Shown here one piece after another: positions 20,629-33,950 of a stretch of DNA of 64,000 nt. The stretch's first letter is position 1. Every line of letters begins with the position of its first letter. The stretch lies in contig NC_017259.1 of assembly GCF_000225465.1 (NCBI RefSeq), positions 496,001 to 560,000 of the forward strand. Reading direction: 5' to 3'. Under the pieces are notes generated by a model, which was not told the DNA's origin, made no database searches, and was given only the letters and a program-made list of their open reading frames with translations. Origin of the DNA: Buchnera aphidicola str. Ua (Uroleucon ambrosiae) (GTDB taxonomy: Bacteria > Pseudomonadota > Gammaproteobacteria > Enterobacterales > Enterobacteriaceae). The translations under genes and the position numbers were made by a program.

Positions 20629-20839
20629 AAATTAAATCCTAAAAATAAAATTAAAAAAAACTAAATAAAATATATTATTGTCTATACTATCAATGTGTTA
20701 AAATAATAAAATTGTTTTTTTAAAAACATATGTAAATTTTTTAAAATTAATCAAAAAATATAGAAAAAAAATAAAATTTAATAAAAAATATTATATTTTT
20801 TTTAAGTATATTTTATTATAAAAAAATTAGGGATTAATG

Positions 20840-21103
20840 ATGAAAACAAAATTAAAAGATATGTTAAAATTCCCTTGTTTTTTTACTTATAAAATTATTG
20901 GATTAGCACAACCTGAGCTAATTGATCAAATAATTAAAGTAATTCAAATTCAAATCCCTGGAGATTATACACCTCAAATCAAATCAAGTAATAGAGGAAA
21001 CTATCTTTCTGTTTCAATTACAATTTGTGCTAAAAATTTTGAACAAATTGAAATTTTATATCATGAAATTAGTAAAATTAATATTGTTCGAATGGTTTTG
21101 TAA
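20840..21103 (+). CDS. ybeD: DUF493 family protein YbeD
   Basis: 87 residues, the E. coli length. ACT-like fold protein of unknown function, normally next to the lipoyl transferase genes lipB/lipA. Matches include MKTKL, PGDYTP and [10 protein letters not shown] near the middle, and the C-terminus IVRMVL. Two adjacent ATGs exist (20837 and 20840); I choose 20840 because the AGGGA site then sits 6 bases upstream and the protein begins MKTKL as in E. coli. Confidence 0.93.
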   Translation: MKTKLKDMLKFPCFFTYKIIGLAQPELIDQIIKVIQIQIPGDYTPQIKSSNRGNYLSVSITICAKNFEQIEILYHEISKINIVRMVL

Positions 21104-21140
21104 AAAATTAGTTATTTTATATTGATAAAAATGATTATAA

Positions 21141-21173
21141 TATAGTACAGCCCTATTTAAGAGCCGTACTATA
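21141..21173. terminator. hairpin between convergent ybeD and cspE
   Basis: TATAGTAC / GTACTATA form an 8-bp perfect stem around a 17-base loop containing GCCC...GAGCC. It is placed 37 bases after ybeD and 57 bases after cspE, so it could serve both strands. Confidence 0.5.
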
Positions 21174-21230
21174 AAATAAATGTTTATTTATAATCAAATT
21201 ATGAAAAAAGTATATTAACTATTAAAAACA

Positions 21231-21440
21231 CTATATACTAATAACATTAGCAGCAGATGGTCCTTTCGCTCCTTCAGTTATTTCAAATTCAACACTCTGA
21301 CCTTCGGCTAAAGTTTTAAATCCATTACTTTGTATAGCTGAAAAATGAACAAATACATCTTTACTGCCATCTTCTGGAGTAATAAAACCAAAACCTTTAG
21401 ATTCATTAAACCATTTAACATTACCTTTAATCTTGGACAT
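21231..21440 (-). CDS. cspE: cold-shock family RNA-binding protein CspE
   Basis: 69 residues. RNA chaperone and antiterminator with the OB-fold motifs RNP1 (KGFGFI) and RNP2 (VFVHF). The N-terminus [19 protein letters not shown] and the C-terminus KGPSAANVI match E. coli CspE better than CspC (MAKIKGQ, KGPAAVNV). This is one of the most conserved proteins in the window. The 5' region contains an inverted repeat TAGATT...AATCTA (21529-21547) and a possible minus-strand pair TTTACA-17-TTTAAT, neither certain. Confidence 0.95.
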   Translation of the reverse strand: MSKIKGNVKWFNESKGFGFITPEDGSKDVFVHFSAIQSNGFKTLAEGQSVEFEITEGAKGPSAANVISI

Positions 21441-21596
21441 CTATATTACCTTCACATGAAAAAATATACTAAATTAAAAAAATATTAATAAACAATTTTT
21501 AATAATTTTAAAAAATTAAATTCTCAATAGATTAACATGTAAATCTACTGTTAGCTAGAAAGTAATTTGTTTTTATAAATAATTTATTTTACATAT

Positions 21597-21628
21597 AAAA
21601 AAACCCGAAAAAAATTTCGGGTTTTTTT
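21597..21628 (-). terminator. rho-independent terminator of the 23S-5S unit
   Basis: AAAAAAACCCGAAA and TTTCGGGTTTTTTT form a 14-bp perfect hairpin with loop AAAA. It is symmetric, with T runs on either strand, and abuts the 3' end of 5S. It can therefore act for the rRNA on the minus strand and insulate cspE. Confidence 0.9.
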
Positions 21629-21747
21629 TCCTGGATTTGACCTACTCTCACACGGGGAGGCCCCGTACTACCATTGGCGTTACAGCGTTTCACTTCTGAG
21701 TTCGGAATGGGATTCAGGTGGTACCACTGCACTATTTTTACCAGGCA
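21628..21747 (-). rRNA. rrf: 5S ribosomal RNA
   Basis: Minus strand, about 120 nt. Begins TGCCTGG and contains CCGAACTCAGAAGTGAAACG, GATGG-type loop (AATGGTAGTA) and GAGAGTAGG, as E. coli 5S. The 3' end CCAGG pairs with the 5' CCTGG. The exact 3' base is uncertain by 1-3 because it merges with the terminator. Confidence 0.96.
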
Positions 21748-21855
21748 TTTTAATAAATATTATGTTATTAAAATATATTGATAAATTATATTAAATTCAG
21801 TAAAAACAAGCTTTCATAAAAATTCAATTTATTTTAAAAACACCTCTGGTGTTGT

Positions 21856-24775
<2,920 letters not shown>

Positions 24776-24832
24776 TTACAACCCACAGGTGTTTCAAAAA
24801 ATAATTTATTTAATGCTTGTTTTTCCGAATTT

Positions 24833-24842
24833 TTAAAGAGCT
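24833..24842 (-). promoter_or_regulatory. boxA antitermination site in the rRNA leader
   Basis: Minus strand GCTCTTTAA between tRNA-Glu and 23S, matching the core of the E. coli rrn boxA (TGCTCTTTAACAA). NusB-S10 would bind it in the transcript. rpsJ is in this window. Confidence 0.75.
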
Positions 24843-24933
24843 TGTTAAAATTTAACTTTATTTTAAAAGTTATCTTGAGAATAACACAATTATTTTAATT
24901 AGTATATAAGATTTTATAAATATTTTTATTTAT

Positions 24934-25006
24934 CGTCCCCTAGGGGATTTGAACCCCTGTTGCCGCCGTGAAAGGGCGGTGTCCTAGACCTCTAGACGAA
25001 GGGGAC
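24934..25006 (-). tRNA. tRNA-Glu (anticodon UUC)
   Basis: Minus strand, 73 nt. Acceptor GTCCCCT / AGGGGAC with discriminator G. Anticodon loop CTTTCAC gives UUC. T arm AGGGG-TTCAAAT-CCCCT. CCA is not encoded. In E. coli this tRNA often lies in the 16S-23S spacer, so this is the spacer tRNA left with 23S-5S after separation from 16S. Its wobble U34 is a target of the TusBCD relay encoded at 47310-48387. Confidence 0.97.
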
Positions 25007-25041
25007 TATTTTATATAATATTTATTTTTTAATGTAACGTT

Positions 25042-25073
25042 ATTATAAATAACAGATCAAAAAAAAGAGTCAA
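25042..25073 (-). promoter_or_regulatory. promoter of tRNA-Glu-23S-5S unit
   Basis: Minus strand TTGACT (25068-25073) followed by ATTTATAAT. A TTTATA hexamer (plus 25044-25049) has an 18-base spacing; the better TATAAT (plus 25042-25047) has 20. The -10 is about 37 bases before tRNA-Glu. It is the only good -35 in the gap to aroE. Confidence 0.65.
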
Positions 25074-25132
25074 GTAATTTTTATAATATTAATTAAAATT
25101 TTAAAATGCTAATTTTTTAATATGAGTAAAAA

Positions 25133-25984
25133 TTAAACACGTTTTTTTTCAACAGAATATGTTTTTCTTAAAATATCAATAATATAATGAATTTTTGGCA
25201 TAACATTGTGCCATAAAAAAAATGCATGAGCAGCTTGAAAAGCTAACATTCCTATGCCATTAGAAACAAAATGAGCACCAATACTAATACACCAATCAAT
25301 AAATTTCGTATTATTTTTTTGATAATTTATATCATAAAAATGTGTTTTTTTTAAACAAAGCAAAGATAATGGAATAATATCATTATTTGTTTCAGAAATT
25401 TTTGATCGTGCATTAATAACTAAATCAAAATATTTTATTTTGAGTTCATTTTTTTTTAGCACTTGTATATTGCCATATTTCTGAAATTGTGTAACTATTT
25501 TTTCAGCATTTAATACAGTTCTATTTAAAATAAATATCGAACATCCAAATGATAAGAGAGCAAATAAAATCCCTTGAACAGCACCACCAGCACCAAGTAT
25601 TAAAATTGAATATTTTTTTTTTATAAAATTTAATCTTATTAAATCAGATAATAATCCAATTCCATCTGTATTATCGCCTAAAATATCTTGATTCTTTAAT
25701 TTTTTTAATGTATTAACTGATTGAGCAATCTTAGCTTGTTCAGTTAATTTATTGCAAAAAAAATAAGCTTCTTTTTTAAATGGAGCAGTAATATTTGCTC
25801 CAACACCATTATTTTTAAAAAAAAAACTTAAAAAAGAATACAAACTATCTAATGGAACATAAACAGCTTGATAAGTATGTAAAATATTTGTTTGCACAGA
25901 AAAGTATTTATGAATTATAGGAGATTGAGTATGATTAATCGGATTTCCAAATACAGCATAATTAAAATCTTGACATTTAAACAT
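25133..25984 (-). CDS. aroE: shikimate dehydrogenase
   Basis: 283 residues (E. coli 272). NADPH-dependent reduction of 3-dehydroshikimate to shikimate, in the chorismate route with AroB and AroK in this window. The shikimate site NHTQSPIIH and ANITAPFKKEAY, with the catalytic Lys, are present. The NADP loop is ILGAGGAVQGI, and the C-terminal GIGMLAFQAAHAFFLW matches the family. Its start overlaps the end of tsaC by 8 bases, implying translational coupling. Confidence 0.97.
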   Translation of the reverse strand: MFKCQDFNYAVFGNPINHTQSPIIHKYFSVQTNILHTYQAVYVPLDSLYSFLSFFFKNNGVGANITAPFKKEAYFFCNKLTEQAKIAQSVNTLKKLKNQDILGDNTDGIGLLSDLIRLNFIKKKYSILILGAGGAVQGILFALLSFGCSIFILNRTVLNAEKIVTQFQKYGNIQVLKKNELKIKYFDLVINARSKISETNNDIIPLSLLCLKKTHFYDINYQKNNTKFIDWCISIGAHFVSNGIGMLAFQAAHAFFLWHNVMPKIHYIIDILRKTYSVEKKRV

Positions 25985-26549
25985 GACGAATTAACTTCCC
26001 ATTAATAAGATTAATAATTTTGGAAGGATGTTTTTCAGCACCTATTTTACCATGTAATAATGGAAAAGTATTACCAAAACATTTCGAAACTGCTTCAGAA
26101 GTAATACATGGAGGCATACTAGAAATATTAGCACTTGTAGATATTAATGCTCCTCCAAATGCATTACATAATCTTATTATTTCATTATGCGCACTAATAC
26201 GAACAGCTATAGTATTAAATTTACCAGTTAACCAATAAGGAACTGAAAATTTTGCAGGAACAAGAAAAGTAAAATGTCCTGGCCAAAAAAACAACATTTT
26301 ATTTTTTTGTGCTTGTGATATATTTTCTTCATTAATATACTGTGTAATTTGATTAAAATGTGCAGCTACTAATATAAAACCTTTTTCCATATTTCTATTT
26401 TTTAACTTAAGTAATTTTTTTACAGCTTCTTCGCTATTAGGATCGCATCCAAGTCCAAACATTGATTCTGTAGGATAAGCAATTACATGTTTATTTTTTA
26501 ACATTTTTACACAATAACTTAAAGAATGTGAAAAACAATTTTTATTCAT
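25977..26549 (-). CDS. tsaC: threonylcarbamoyl-AMP synthase (YrdC/TsaC)
   Basis: 190 residues, as E. coli TsaC. Makes threonylcarbamoyl-AMP from threonine, bicarbonate and ATP for the universal t6A37 modification of ANN-reading tRNAs. The YrdC fold motifs are visible: IAYPTESMFGLGCDP, the KxR-type KLKNRNMEKGFILV, and STSANISSMPPC. C-terminal KIINLINGKLIR. First gene after smg in a smg-tsaC-aroE operon; E. coli has the same order with topA between. Confidence 0.95.
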   Translation of the reverse strand: MNKNCFSHSLSYCVKMLKNKHVIAYPTESMFGLGCDPNSEEAVKKLLKLKNRNMEKGFILVAAHFNQITQYINEENISQAQKNKMLFFWPGHFTFLVPAKFSVPYWLTGKFNTIAVRISAHNEIIRLCNAFGGALISTSANISSMPPCITSEAVSKCFGNTFPLLHGKIGAEKHPSKIINLINGKLIRHV

Positions 26550-26602
26550 TATCTTAGCTCATAAATAACAAAATACTATCTTTTATATACATCATGAAAT
26601 AT

Positions 26603-27076
26603 TTAATGAATAATATCTTCTTGAAAATTAAATAATAAATTTTCTAGTTTTCCATATACTGATTCACATCCGGGCACATTAAATAAAACAATTAATACAA
26701 TCCATTTTAAATCTTCAAGATGTAATTCATTCATATCTAAATCCATAATTCTTTCAATAATCATCTCTCTTGTTTCTAATGTTAATATCTCTAATTGTTC
26801 TAAAAAAAGAATAAAACCACGACAATCAACATTTAATTTGAGAGACTCTTCTTGAGTATAAATTCGAGTAGAAATCTGTTTTGATAATACATTAATAGAT
26901 GCAAGAATATTATTTTTATAACAAGAAAGATTTTTTAACCAACGTAAAGCATTATAAATATCTCTTTTTTGAAATCCTATATCTGATAAATCATTAGTTA
27001 AATTATCATAATCAATAGAAATTTTTGATTTAGTATGCACAGAATTTTCAAATAAATATATTAATATATCAAACAT
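26603..27076 (-). CDS. smg: Smg/DUF494 family protein
   Basis: 157 residues, the E. coli length. Unknown function, conserved beside tsaC/aroE/def/fmt in gammaproteobacteria. The N-terminal MFDILIYLFENS and the central L-E-L-E-I-L-T-L-E-T-R-E-M-I block match the family. No catalytic motif is known. Divergent from def across a 236-bp spacer with several TACATGTA-like palindromes, where both promoters must lie. Confidence 0.93.
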   Translation of the reverse strand: MFDILIYLFENSVHTKSKISIDYDNLTNDLSDIGFQKRDIYNALRWLKNLSCYKNNILASINVLSKQISTRIYTQEESLKLNVDCRGFILFLEQLEILTLETREMIIERIMDLDMNELHLEDLKWIVLIVLFNVPGCESVYGKLENLLFNFQEDIIH

Positions 27077-27312
27077 TATATCCTCAATTATATACTTAAA
27101 AATTTAAATGTTTAGTAATATATTCTACATGTAAATTTTATCATAAATATTGTGAATATATAAACATATAAAATATTATAATATCATGTACATGTATTTT
27201 GATTTAAAATAACATGTATTTTTTATTTTAAAAAATATAACTAAACTTTTAATTATAATAAAAAAGTCTATACTAATATATCAAATTTAACTATCTTATA
27301 TCTAAAATATAT

Positions 27313-27834
27313 ATGTCTTGTTTACAAATACTTTATTATCCTGATACACGTTTAAGACTTATTGCTAAACCTGTAACGGAAATTAACAAAAACACAAAGA
27401 AAATTATTAATAATATGATAGATACAATGCACGAAAAAGAAGGAATTGGTTTGGCAGCTACCCAAGTTAATATTCAGTTACAAATTATAGTTATTAATAT
27501 AATGCAAAAAAAAGACACTAATTTAGTCTTAATTAACCCTAAAATTATTCAAAAAGAAGGTCATATTAGTATTCAAGAAGGTTGTTTATCAATTCCAGAA
27601 TATCGCGCGTCTATTCCACGCTTTAATTATATTAGAGTAAAATCTATTAATCAGTATGGAGAAAAAAAAGAAATAGAAGCAAAATCAATTATGTCTGTAT
27701 GTATACAGCATGAAATAGATCATCTTCAAGGTAAATTATTTATTGATTATTTATCAAAATTTAAAAAAGATAGAATTGAAAAAAAATTCCAAAAATTAAA
27801 AAAAAATAAAAAAATTTTTACTAAAGGAATCTAA
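27313..27834 (+). CDS. def: peptide deformylase
   Basis: 173 residues (E. coli 169). Removes the formyl group from the N-terminus of new proteins. All three motifs are present: GIGLAATQ (44-51), EGCLSIP with metal ligand Cys91, and HEIDH with His133, Glu134 and His137. The extra residues form a Lys-rich C-terminal tail. It pairs functionally and in one operon with fmt, 5 bases downstream. Confidence 0.98.
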   Translation: MSCLQILYYPDTRLRLIAKPVTEINKNTKKIINNMIDTMHEKEGIGLAATQVNIQLQIIVINIMQKKDTNLVLINPKIIQKEGHISIQEGCLSIPEYRASIPRFNYIRVKSINQYGEKKEIEAKSIMSVCIQHEIDHLQGKLFIDYLSKFKKDRIEKKFQKLKKNKKIFTKGI

Positions 27835-27839
27835 TTAAT

Positions 27840-28784
27840 TTGAATAAATTAAAAATTATTTTTGCTGGAACAGAATATTTTTCAGCTGCACATCTTAATG
27901 CATTAATTACTTCTTCTCATAAAGTTATTGCAGTTCTTACTCAACCAGATCGTGCATCTGGAAGAGGACAAAAAATTCATTTTTCCCCTGTTAAAATCTT
28001 ATCTATCAAACATAATATTCCTGTTTACCAACCTTTAAATTTAAGTAATCAAATTTTCAAAAATACAATATTACAGCTTAATGCTGATATTATGATTGTA
28101 GTAGCTTATGGAAAAATTATACCAAAAAATATTTTAACTATATTTTCTAAAGGATGTATTAATATTCATCCTTCACTATTACCAAGATGGCGTGGAGCAA
28201 CTCCGATTCAATCATCTATTTTACATGGAGATAAAACAACTGGAATAAGTATTATTAACATGAATGATCAAATTGATTCTGGAGAAATAATATACTCAAT
28301 GGAATGTGAAATATCTTTAAAAGATACCACAAAAAGTTTATCTTTAAAATTAATTAAAATAGGAATACAAGGGTTATTAGAAACATTACAAAATATTATA
28401 TTAAATAAAATTATTAAAAAGAAACAAAACAAAAAATATATTACTTTATCAAAAAAAATAAATAAAATAGATGCTTTATTAAACTGGAATTCAAATGCTC
28501 AACAATTAGAACGTTGCATTCGAGCATTTAATCCATGGCCTATATGTTATTTAATATTAAAAAATATAAACATAAAAGTATGGCAATCAACAGTAATACC
28601 TATAACAAATAACCAAAAATCTATAGGCGAAATTATTTGTGTAAATAAATATGGTATTCAAATTAATACATCTTATCAAATACTGAATATTCAAAAAATA
28701 CAATTACCAGGAAAAAAAATAATAGATATAAAACATATTATTAAATATAAAAAAAATCTTTTTAAACCTGGTACTATTATATAA
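27840..28784 (+). CDS. fmt: methionyl-tRNA formyltransferase
   Basis: 314 residues (E. coli 315). Transfers formyl from 10-formyl-THF to initiator Met-tRNA. The start is TTG at 27840, only 5 bases after the def stop, so it depends on def translation; the ribosome site AAAGGA lies inside the def end. The catalytic block has NIHPSLLPRWRGATPIQ with Asn-His, and Asp in DSGEI. The C-terminal OB-like tRNA domain is present but Lys-rich. A strong terminator follows. Confidence 0.97.
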   Translation: MNKLKIIFAGTEYFSAAHLNALITSSHKVIAVLTQPDRASGRGQKIHFSPVKILSIKHNIPVYQPLNLSNQIFKNTILQLNADIMIVVAYGKIIPKNILTIFSKGCINIHPSLLPRWRGATPIQSSILHGDKTTGISIINMNDQIDSGEIIYSMECEISLKDTTKSLSLKLIKIGIQGLLETLQNIILNKIIKKKQNKKYITLSKKINKIDALLNWNSNAQQLERCIRAFNPWPICYLILKNINIKVWQSTVIPITNNQKSIGEIICVNKYGIQINTSYQILNIQKIQLPGKKIIDIKHIIKYKKNLFKPGTII

Positions 28785-28786
28785 GA

Positions 28787-28825
28787 AATAAGCAAACGGA
28801 AGCAATCCGTTTGCTTATTTTTTTA
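28787..28825. terminator. bidirectional terminator between fmt and rplQ
   Basis: AATAAGCAAACGGA / TCCGTTTGCTTATT make a perfect 14-bp stem with loop AGCAA, followed by a T run on the plus strand. It begins right after the fmt stop and also lies downstream of rplQ on the other strand. Confidence 0.92.
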
Positions 28826-28872
28826 AATAAAATAAATTGTTTGTATTATTAATAATAATATTTAAAAATAAT

Positions 28873-29268
28873 TTAATTTTGTTTTAAAATTTCTTCTTTT
28901 TTATTATCTTTAACACGATCAACTAGTTCAATATAAGCCATTGGAGCTTTATCTCCCGATCTAAATCCGCATTTTAAAATACGAGTATAACCACCCAATC
29001 TATTTAAAAATAATGGACCTAAATTTACAAATAATTTTGCTACTATTGCATTATCTCGGATACGAGAAAAGACCAAACGTCTATTTGAAATAGTATCTAT
29101 TTTAGATAAAGTAATAATAGGTTCTGCAATACGACGAAGTTCTTTTGCTTTAGATAAAGTAGTTTTAATAATTTCATATTTAAATAAAGAACAAGCCATA
29201 TTTTTTAACATCGCGTTCAGATGGCTACTATTACGATTTAATTGACGACCACTTTTGCGGTGACGCAT
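28873..29268 (-). CDS. rplQ: ribosomal protein L17
   Basis: 131 residues (E. coli 127). Large-subunit protein near the exit tunnel. Starts [17 protein letters not shown], the invariant L17 N-terminus. Contains the [18 protein letters not shown] block and ends with a short Lys/Glu tail beyond YIELVDR. Last gene of the alpha operon, 46 bases after rpoA. Confidence 0.98.
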   Translation of the reverse strand: MRHRKSGRQLNRNSSHLNAMLKNMACSLFKYEIIKTTLSKAKELRRIAEPIITLSKIDTISNRRLVFSRIRDNAIVAKLFVNLGPLFLNRLGGYTRILKCGFRSGDKAPMAYIELVDRVKDNKKEEILKQN

Positions 29269-29314
29269 ACATTTATTCCTTCTAGCAATTTATTAATATC
29301 AAATAAAATATACA

Positions 29315-30304
29315 CTATTCATCTAAAATATTTTCTGGCGGCCAATTATCTAGTTTCATTCCAAGAGATAAATTACGAGAAGCGAGTATATCTTTAATTT
29401 CAGTTAAAGATTTTTTTCCTAAATTAGGAGTTTTTAAAAGTTCGACTTCTGTTCTTTGAACTAAATCACCTATATAATGTATTGATTCTGCTTTAAGACA
29501 ATTAGCTGATCGTACAGTTAATTCTAAATCATCTACGGGACGTAATAAAATAGGTTCAAATTCTGGTTTTTCTTCTTTTATTTCAGGTATACGAACATCT
29601 CTTAAATCAACAAATGCTTCTAATTGTTCTGATAAAATAGTAGCTGCTCTACGAATTGCTTCTTCTGGATCAATTGTCCCGTTAGTTTCCATTTCAATTA
29701 CTAGTTTATCTAAATCAGTTCTTTGTTCTACACGTGCTGCTTCGACATTATAAGAAATTCGATCTATAGGACTATAACAAGCATCTAACAATAAACATCC
29801 AATTGGTCGTATGTCTTCTTCAGAATGAACTCTAGTAGCAGCAGGTACATAACCTCTTCCACGTTGTACTTTAATTCTCATCTGAATAGATGCAGTATCG
29901 TAAGTTAAATTACAAATGATATGTTCTGGTTTAATAATTTCAACATCACTATTATGTATAATATCACCAGCTGTTACAGATCCAATACCAGATTTATTTA
30001 ATAAAAGAATAGCTTCATCTTTTCCATGTACTTTTACTGCTAATTCTTTTAAATTTAATAATATTTCCAACACATCTTCTTGTATGCCTTCTTTAGTACT
30101 ATATTCATGCAATACTCCATCAATTTCAACTTCAGTTACTGCGCATCCAGGCATAGAAGAAAGAAGAATTCTACGAAGTGCATTTCCTAATGTATGACCG
30201 AATCCTCTTTCCAATGGTTCTAAAGTTACTTTTGTATGAGTGGGGCTAATTTGTTCAATATCCACTAGACGTGGTTTCAAAAAACCCATTGTAGAATTCT
30301 GCAT
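29315..30304 (-). CDS. rpoA: RNA polymerase alpha subunit
   Basis: 329 residues, as E. coli. The N-terminal assembly domain contains [20 protein letters not shown]; the flexible linker follows near residue 235. The C-terminal domain keeps the UP-element and activator surface ([33 protein letters not shown]). The helix-hairpin-helix residues are intact, so promoter UP contacts remain possible. Start follows AAGGAG on the minus strand. Confidence 0.99.
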   Translation of the reverse strand: MQNSTMGFLKPRLVDIEQISPTHTKVTLEPLERGFGHTLGNALRRILLSSMPGCAVTEVEIDGVLHEYSTKEGIQEDVLEILLNLKELAVKVHGKDEAILLLNKSGIGSVTAGDIIHNSDVEIIKPEHIICNLTYDTASIQMRIKVQRGRGYVPAATRVHSEEDIRPIGCLLLDACYSPIDRISYNVEAARVEQRTDLDKLVIEMETNGTIDPEEAIRRAATILSEQLEAFVDLRDVRIPEIKEEKPEFEPILLRPVDDLELTVRSANCLKAESIHYIGDLVQRTEVELLKTPNLGKKSLTEIKDILASRNLSLGMKLDNWPPENILDE

Positions 30305-30345
30305 GAATGTAATCTCCTTTAAAAAATTAAGTAATATTTAAGTTA

Positions 30346-30966
30346 TTACTTAGAATACAATTCAACAATTAAATATTCATTAATTTCTGCAGATAAATCA
30401 GAACGTTCAGGGAATCTTTTAAAAACACCTTCCATTTTACTTGAATTTACTTCTAACCATATTGGTTTTTCTCTTTGCTCAACAAGTTCTAATGCTGCTT
30501 TTATTCTTGATTGATTTTGAGATTTTACTCTAATAGAAACTTGATCATTAGGAGCTACTTGATATGAAGAAATATTAACAATTTTTTTATTGACCATAAC
30601 AGCTTTATGATTAATTAATTGCCTTGATTCTGCACGAGTACAACCAAAACCCATTCGATAGACAACATTGTCTAATCTAGATTCTAATAATTGTAATAAA
30701 TTAGCTCCAGTATTACCTGTTAAACGCGCTGCTTTTTTATAATAAATTTTAAATTGACGCTCTAAAATACCATATAAACGACGCACTTTTTGCTTTTCTC
30801 GTAATTGAACAGCATAATCAGATAATCTAGGTTTTTTAATACCATGTTGTCCAGGCGGTTGCTCTAATTTACATTTTGATTCTATTGAACGAAGTCCTGA
30901 TTTTAAAAATAAATCAGTTCCTTCTCGTCGACTTAATTTTAATTTTGGACCTATATATTTTGCCAT
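30346..30966 (-). CDS. rpsD: ribosomal protein S4
   Basis: 206 residues, as E. coli. Primary 16S-binding protein and, in E. coli, translational repressor of the alpha operon. Starts [19 protein letters not shown]. The S4 RNA-binding domain has the [19 protein letters not shown] segment, and the tail reads [10 protein letters not shown]. Confidence 0.98.
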   Translation of the reverse strand: MAKYIGPKLKLSRREGTDLFLKSGLRSIESKCKLEQPPGQHGIKKPRLSDYAVQLREKQKVRRLYGILERQFKIYYKKAARLTGNTGANLLQLLESRLDNVVYRMGFGCTRAESRQLINHKAVMVNKKIVNISSYQVAPNDQVSIRVKSQNQSRIKAALELVEQREKPIWLEVNSSKMEGVFKRFPERSDLSAEINEYLIVELYSK

Positions 30967-31000
30967 TTTATTTCTCTTTCTATAAAAAGATTTTTAAAAA

Positions 31001-31405
<405 letters not shown>

Positions 31406-31414
31406 TTACCTAAA

Positions 31415-31771
31415 TTATTTTTTTATCGGTTTTCGAGGGCCTTTACAAGTTCTAGCATTTGTTTTCGTTCTTTGTCCATGCACAGGAAGACTTCTACGAT
31501 GACGTAAACCACGATAACAGTTTAAATCAATTAAACGTTTAATATTAAGTGTAGTTTCTCTTCTTAAATCTCCTTCAACAATATATTTAGCAACTTGTAT
31601 TCTTAACATTTCAATTTGTTCTTCATTTAAATCTATAATTTTAGAATATTCAGGAATTTTTGAAATAAAACAAATAAGTTTAGAACGTTTTTTTCCAATA
31701 CCATATATTGCAGTTAATGCAATTAAAGTATGTTTATTTTCAGGAATATTTATACCTGCAATACGTGCCAT
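31415..31771 (-). CDS. rpsM: ribosomal protein S13
   Basis: 118 residues, as E. coli. Head protein contacting the P-site tRNA and the L5 bridge. Starts [14 protein letters not shown] and contains [18 protein letters not shown]. The basic tail ends GPRKPIKK. First gene of the alpha operon; an AGGAC ribosome site precedes it. Confidence 0.98.
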   Translation of the reverse strand: MARIAGINIPENKHTLIALTAIYGIGKKRSKLICFISKIPEYSKIIDLNEEQIEMLRIQVAKYIVEGDLRRETTLNIKRLIDLNCYRGLRHRRSLPVHGQRTKTNARTCKGPRKPIKK

Positions 31772-31856
31772 ATAATGTCTGTCCTATTAATTATTTGCAA
31801 TAATCATATACGTAAAAATATTTTTTATATAAATTAAATAATATATTTATATTAAA

Positions 31857-31973
31857 TTATCCTTGACGTTGTTTATGTTTTGGATCAGTACGACATATTA
31901 CTCTCACAACATTTTTTCTTCTAATTATTTTACAATTTCTACATAATACTTTTACAGAAGCTTGTACTTTCAT
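31857..31973 (-). CDS. rpmJ: ribosomal protein L36
   Basis: 38 residues, found by translating the gap between rpsM and secY. Begins [15 protein letters not shown] and ends HKQRQG. The zinc ribbon ligands Cys11, Cys14, Cys27 and His32 are kept (CRNC...C....H). I use ATG 31973 because an AAGGATG site sits just upstream; an in-frame ATG two codons earlier overlaps that site. Last gene of the spc operon. Confidence 0.96.
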   Translation of the reverse strand: MKVQASVKVLCRNCKIIRRKNVVRVICRTDPKHKQRQG

Positions 31974-31990
31974 TATCATCCTTAAATATA

Positions 31991-33310
31991 TTAATTTAAA
32001 TTAGCTTTTTTTAATATAGACTCATATTGATTAGACATAATCAACGTTTGTATTTGAGATATAAAATCCATAATAACTACAACAACAATCAATAATGAAG
32101 TACCACCAAAATAAAAAGGAACATTCATAGCACTTCGCATCAATTCTGGAATCAAACAAATAAAAGTAATATAAAAAGATCCAACTAATGTTAATCGTAA
32201 CATAATTTTATGAATATACTTTGCTGTTTGTTCACCAGGTCGAATACCTGAAATAAAAGCACCTGATTTTTTTAAATTATCTGCTGTTTCACGAGGATTA
32301 AAAACTAATGTTGTATAAAAAAAACAAAAAAATATTATTGCAGATACATATAAAATTAAATATAAAGGTTGATTAGGTTGTAAATAAAATAAAATTCTTT
32401 TTAACCATATCCATTGATCACTAGATCTAAACCAAGAGATAATAGTAGCAGGAAATAAAACAACACTCGATGCAAAAATAGCTGGCATCACGCCAGACAT
32501 ATTAATTTTTAAAGGTAAATGAGTACTTTGAGCAGTATAAATACGACGACCTTGTTGACGTTGAGCATAATGTACAATGATGTTTCTTTGTCCTCTTTCT
32601 ATAAAAACTACAAAAAAAATAACTAAAAAAATAACTAACAAAATTATAAAAAACAATAAAAAAGATAAATCACCTTCTCTAGTTTTTTCAATAGTATTTC
32701 CAATTGCAGAAGGTAAACCTGCTATAATTCCTATAAAAATAATAATTGAAATACCATTTCCAATACCATATTCAGTAATTAATTCTCCTAACCACATCAA
32801 AAATATAGTTCCGGTTACTAAACTTAATATCGCAATGAAATAAAAAGAAAAATTTGGATTAATCATAATTGCATGCGTGCCAATAAGATTAGGAAGGCTT
32901 GTAGCAACTCCAACAGATTGTAAAATAGCTAATATTAACGTTCCATATCTAGTATATTGATTAATTTTATGACGTCCTGATTCTCCTTCTTTTTTTATTT
33001 CAGATAATGTTGGATATATTAATGTCAATAATTGAATAATAATGGAAGCTGAAATATATGGCATTATTCCTAAAGAAAAAATAGAAGCGCGACTCAGCGC
33101 TCCACCAGAAAACATATTAAACATATCAAAAATAGTCCCTTTTTGTTCGTTTAATATTTTAGATAAAATAATAGTATTGATACCAGGAATAGGAATAAAA
33201 GAACCAATACGAAAAACAATAAGAGCTACGATCACAAAAATTATTCTTTGTTTTAATTCATTAAAATTTTTTTTAGTCTTTTTAAAATTTGATTCTAGTT
33301 TCTTCACCAT
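31991..33310 (-). CDS. secY: preprotein translocase subunit SecY
   Basis: 439 residues (E. coli 443). Ten-helix channel of the Sec translocon. The first helix begins after [20 protein letters not shown]; the plug region is [13 protein letters not shown]; the cytoplasmic loop has [18 protein letters not shown], and [19 protein letters not shown] precedes the late helices. Encoded between rplO and rpmJ as usual. It serves PpiD, FkpA and CyoA export and receives SRP cargo via the 4.5S RNA in this window. Confidence 0.99.
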   Translation of the reverse strand: MVKKLESNFKKTKKNFNELKQRIIFVIVALIVFRIGSFIPIPGINTIILSKILNEQKGTIFDMFNMFSGGALSRASIFSLGIMPYISASIIIQLLTLIYPTLSEIKKEGESGRHKINQYTRYGTLILAILQSVGVATSLPNLIGTHAIMINPNFSFYFIAILSLVTGTIFLMWLGELITEYGIGNGISIIIFIGIIAGLPSAIGNTIEKTREGDLSFLLFFIILLVIFLVIFFVVFIERGQRNIIVHYAQRQQGRRIYTAQSTHLPLKINMSGVMPAIFASSVVLFPATIISWFRSSDQWIWLKRILFYLQPNQPLYLILYVSAIIFFCFFYTTLVFNPRETADNLKKSGAFISGIRPGEQTAKYIHKIMLRLTLVGSFYITFICLIPELMRSAMNVPFYFGGTSLLIVVVVIMDFISQIQTLIMSNQYESILKKANLN

Positions 33311-33320
33311 TATTCAATAC

Positions 33321-33755
33321 TTATCCTTCAATTGTTCCACCAAAATTTTCAATTGCAATACGAGCACCTTGAGTTACACGTATACCTTTGATTATTAATG
33401 ATTTTTTTATCTTACCTGAAAGAATTATTTTAACATATTTAATATTTTTTTTAATAATATTAGCTGTTTTTAATATCTCAACATTAACAATATCAGTAGT
33501 TAAATTTGATAAATCTGATAAACGAACTTCTGCAGTTATATTTTTTTTTCTAGAATTAAAACCAAATTTAGGAAGTCTTCTATATAAAGGCATTTGACCT
33601 CCTTCAAAACCACGACGAATACTGCTACCAGATCTAGATTTTTGACCTTTATGACCGCGTCCTGCAGTTTTTCCAAATCCTGAACCTATACCACGACCTA
33701 ATCTTTTACGATTTTTACGAGCTCCATGCGATGAAATAAGAGTATTTAAATACAT
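33321..33755 (-). CDS. rplO: ribosomal protein L15
   Basis: 144 residues, as E. coli. Late assembly protein of the 50S. The N-terminal extension has the invariant [20 protein letters not shown] glycine-rich motif, then [15 protein letters not shown]. Its ribosome site lies in the last codons of rpmD (AGAGGAA), 5 bases of spacer. Confidence 0.98.
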   Translation of the reverse strand: MYLNTLISSHGARKNRKRLGRGIGSGFGKTAGRGHKGQKSRSGSSIRRGFEGGQMPLYRRLPKFGFNSRKKNITAEVRLSDLSNLTTDIVNVEILKTANIIKKNIKYVKIILSGKIKKSLIIKGIRVTQGARIAIENFGGTIEG

Positions 33756-33760
33756 TTATA

Positions 33761-33940
33761 CTATTCCTCTTGTATTTTTAAAATATAAGAAATTTTTTTC
33801 ACCATACCTTGAATCGATTTTGTATTTTCTCTTACTACCGTATGTCCAATATGACGTAATCCTAATCCAATTAATGTTTTTTTATGTTTAGGGAGTCTGC
33901 CTATAGAACTTTTGATTTGAGTAATTTTTATTTTTTTCAT
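33761..33940 (-). CDS. rpmD: ribosomal protein L30
   Basis: 59 residues, recovered from the gap between rplO and rpsE. Reads [20 protein letters not shown], then [13 protein letters not shown] and ends KIQEE. This is the size and sequence pattern of E. coli L30 (59 residues). The spc operon order rpsE-rpmD-rplO-secY is thus complete. Confidence 0.97.
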   Translation of the reverse strand: MKKIKITQIKSSIGRLPKHKKTLIGLGLRHIGHTVVRENTKSIQGMVKKISYILKIQEE

Positions 33941-33950
33941 TAAATATAAT

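Noticed and set aside
27123-27225. Several ACATGTA motifs in the smg-def spacer as operator sites
   Set aside because: Spacing is irregular and the motif is short and expected at this base composition; no regulator is suggested.
29916-30197. 93-codon plus-strand ORF opposite rpoA
   Set aside because: Shadow of rpoA with no ribosome site or known relative.
32577-33398. Plus-strand ORFs opposite secY and rplO
   Set aside because: Antisense to strongly conserved membrane and ribosomal protein genes; composition mirrors the secY helices.
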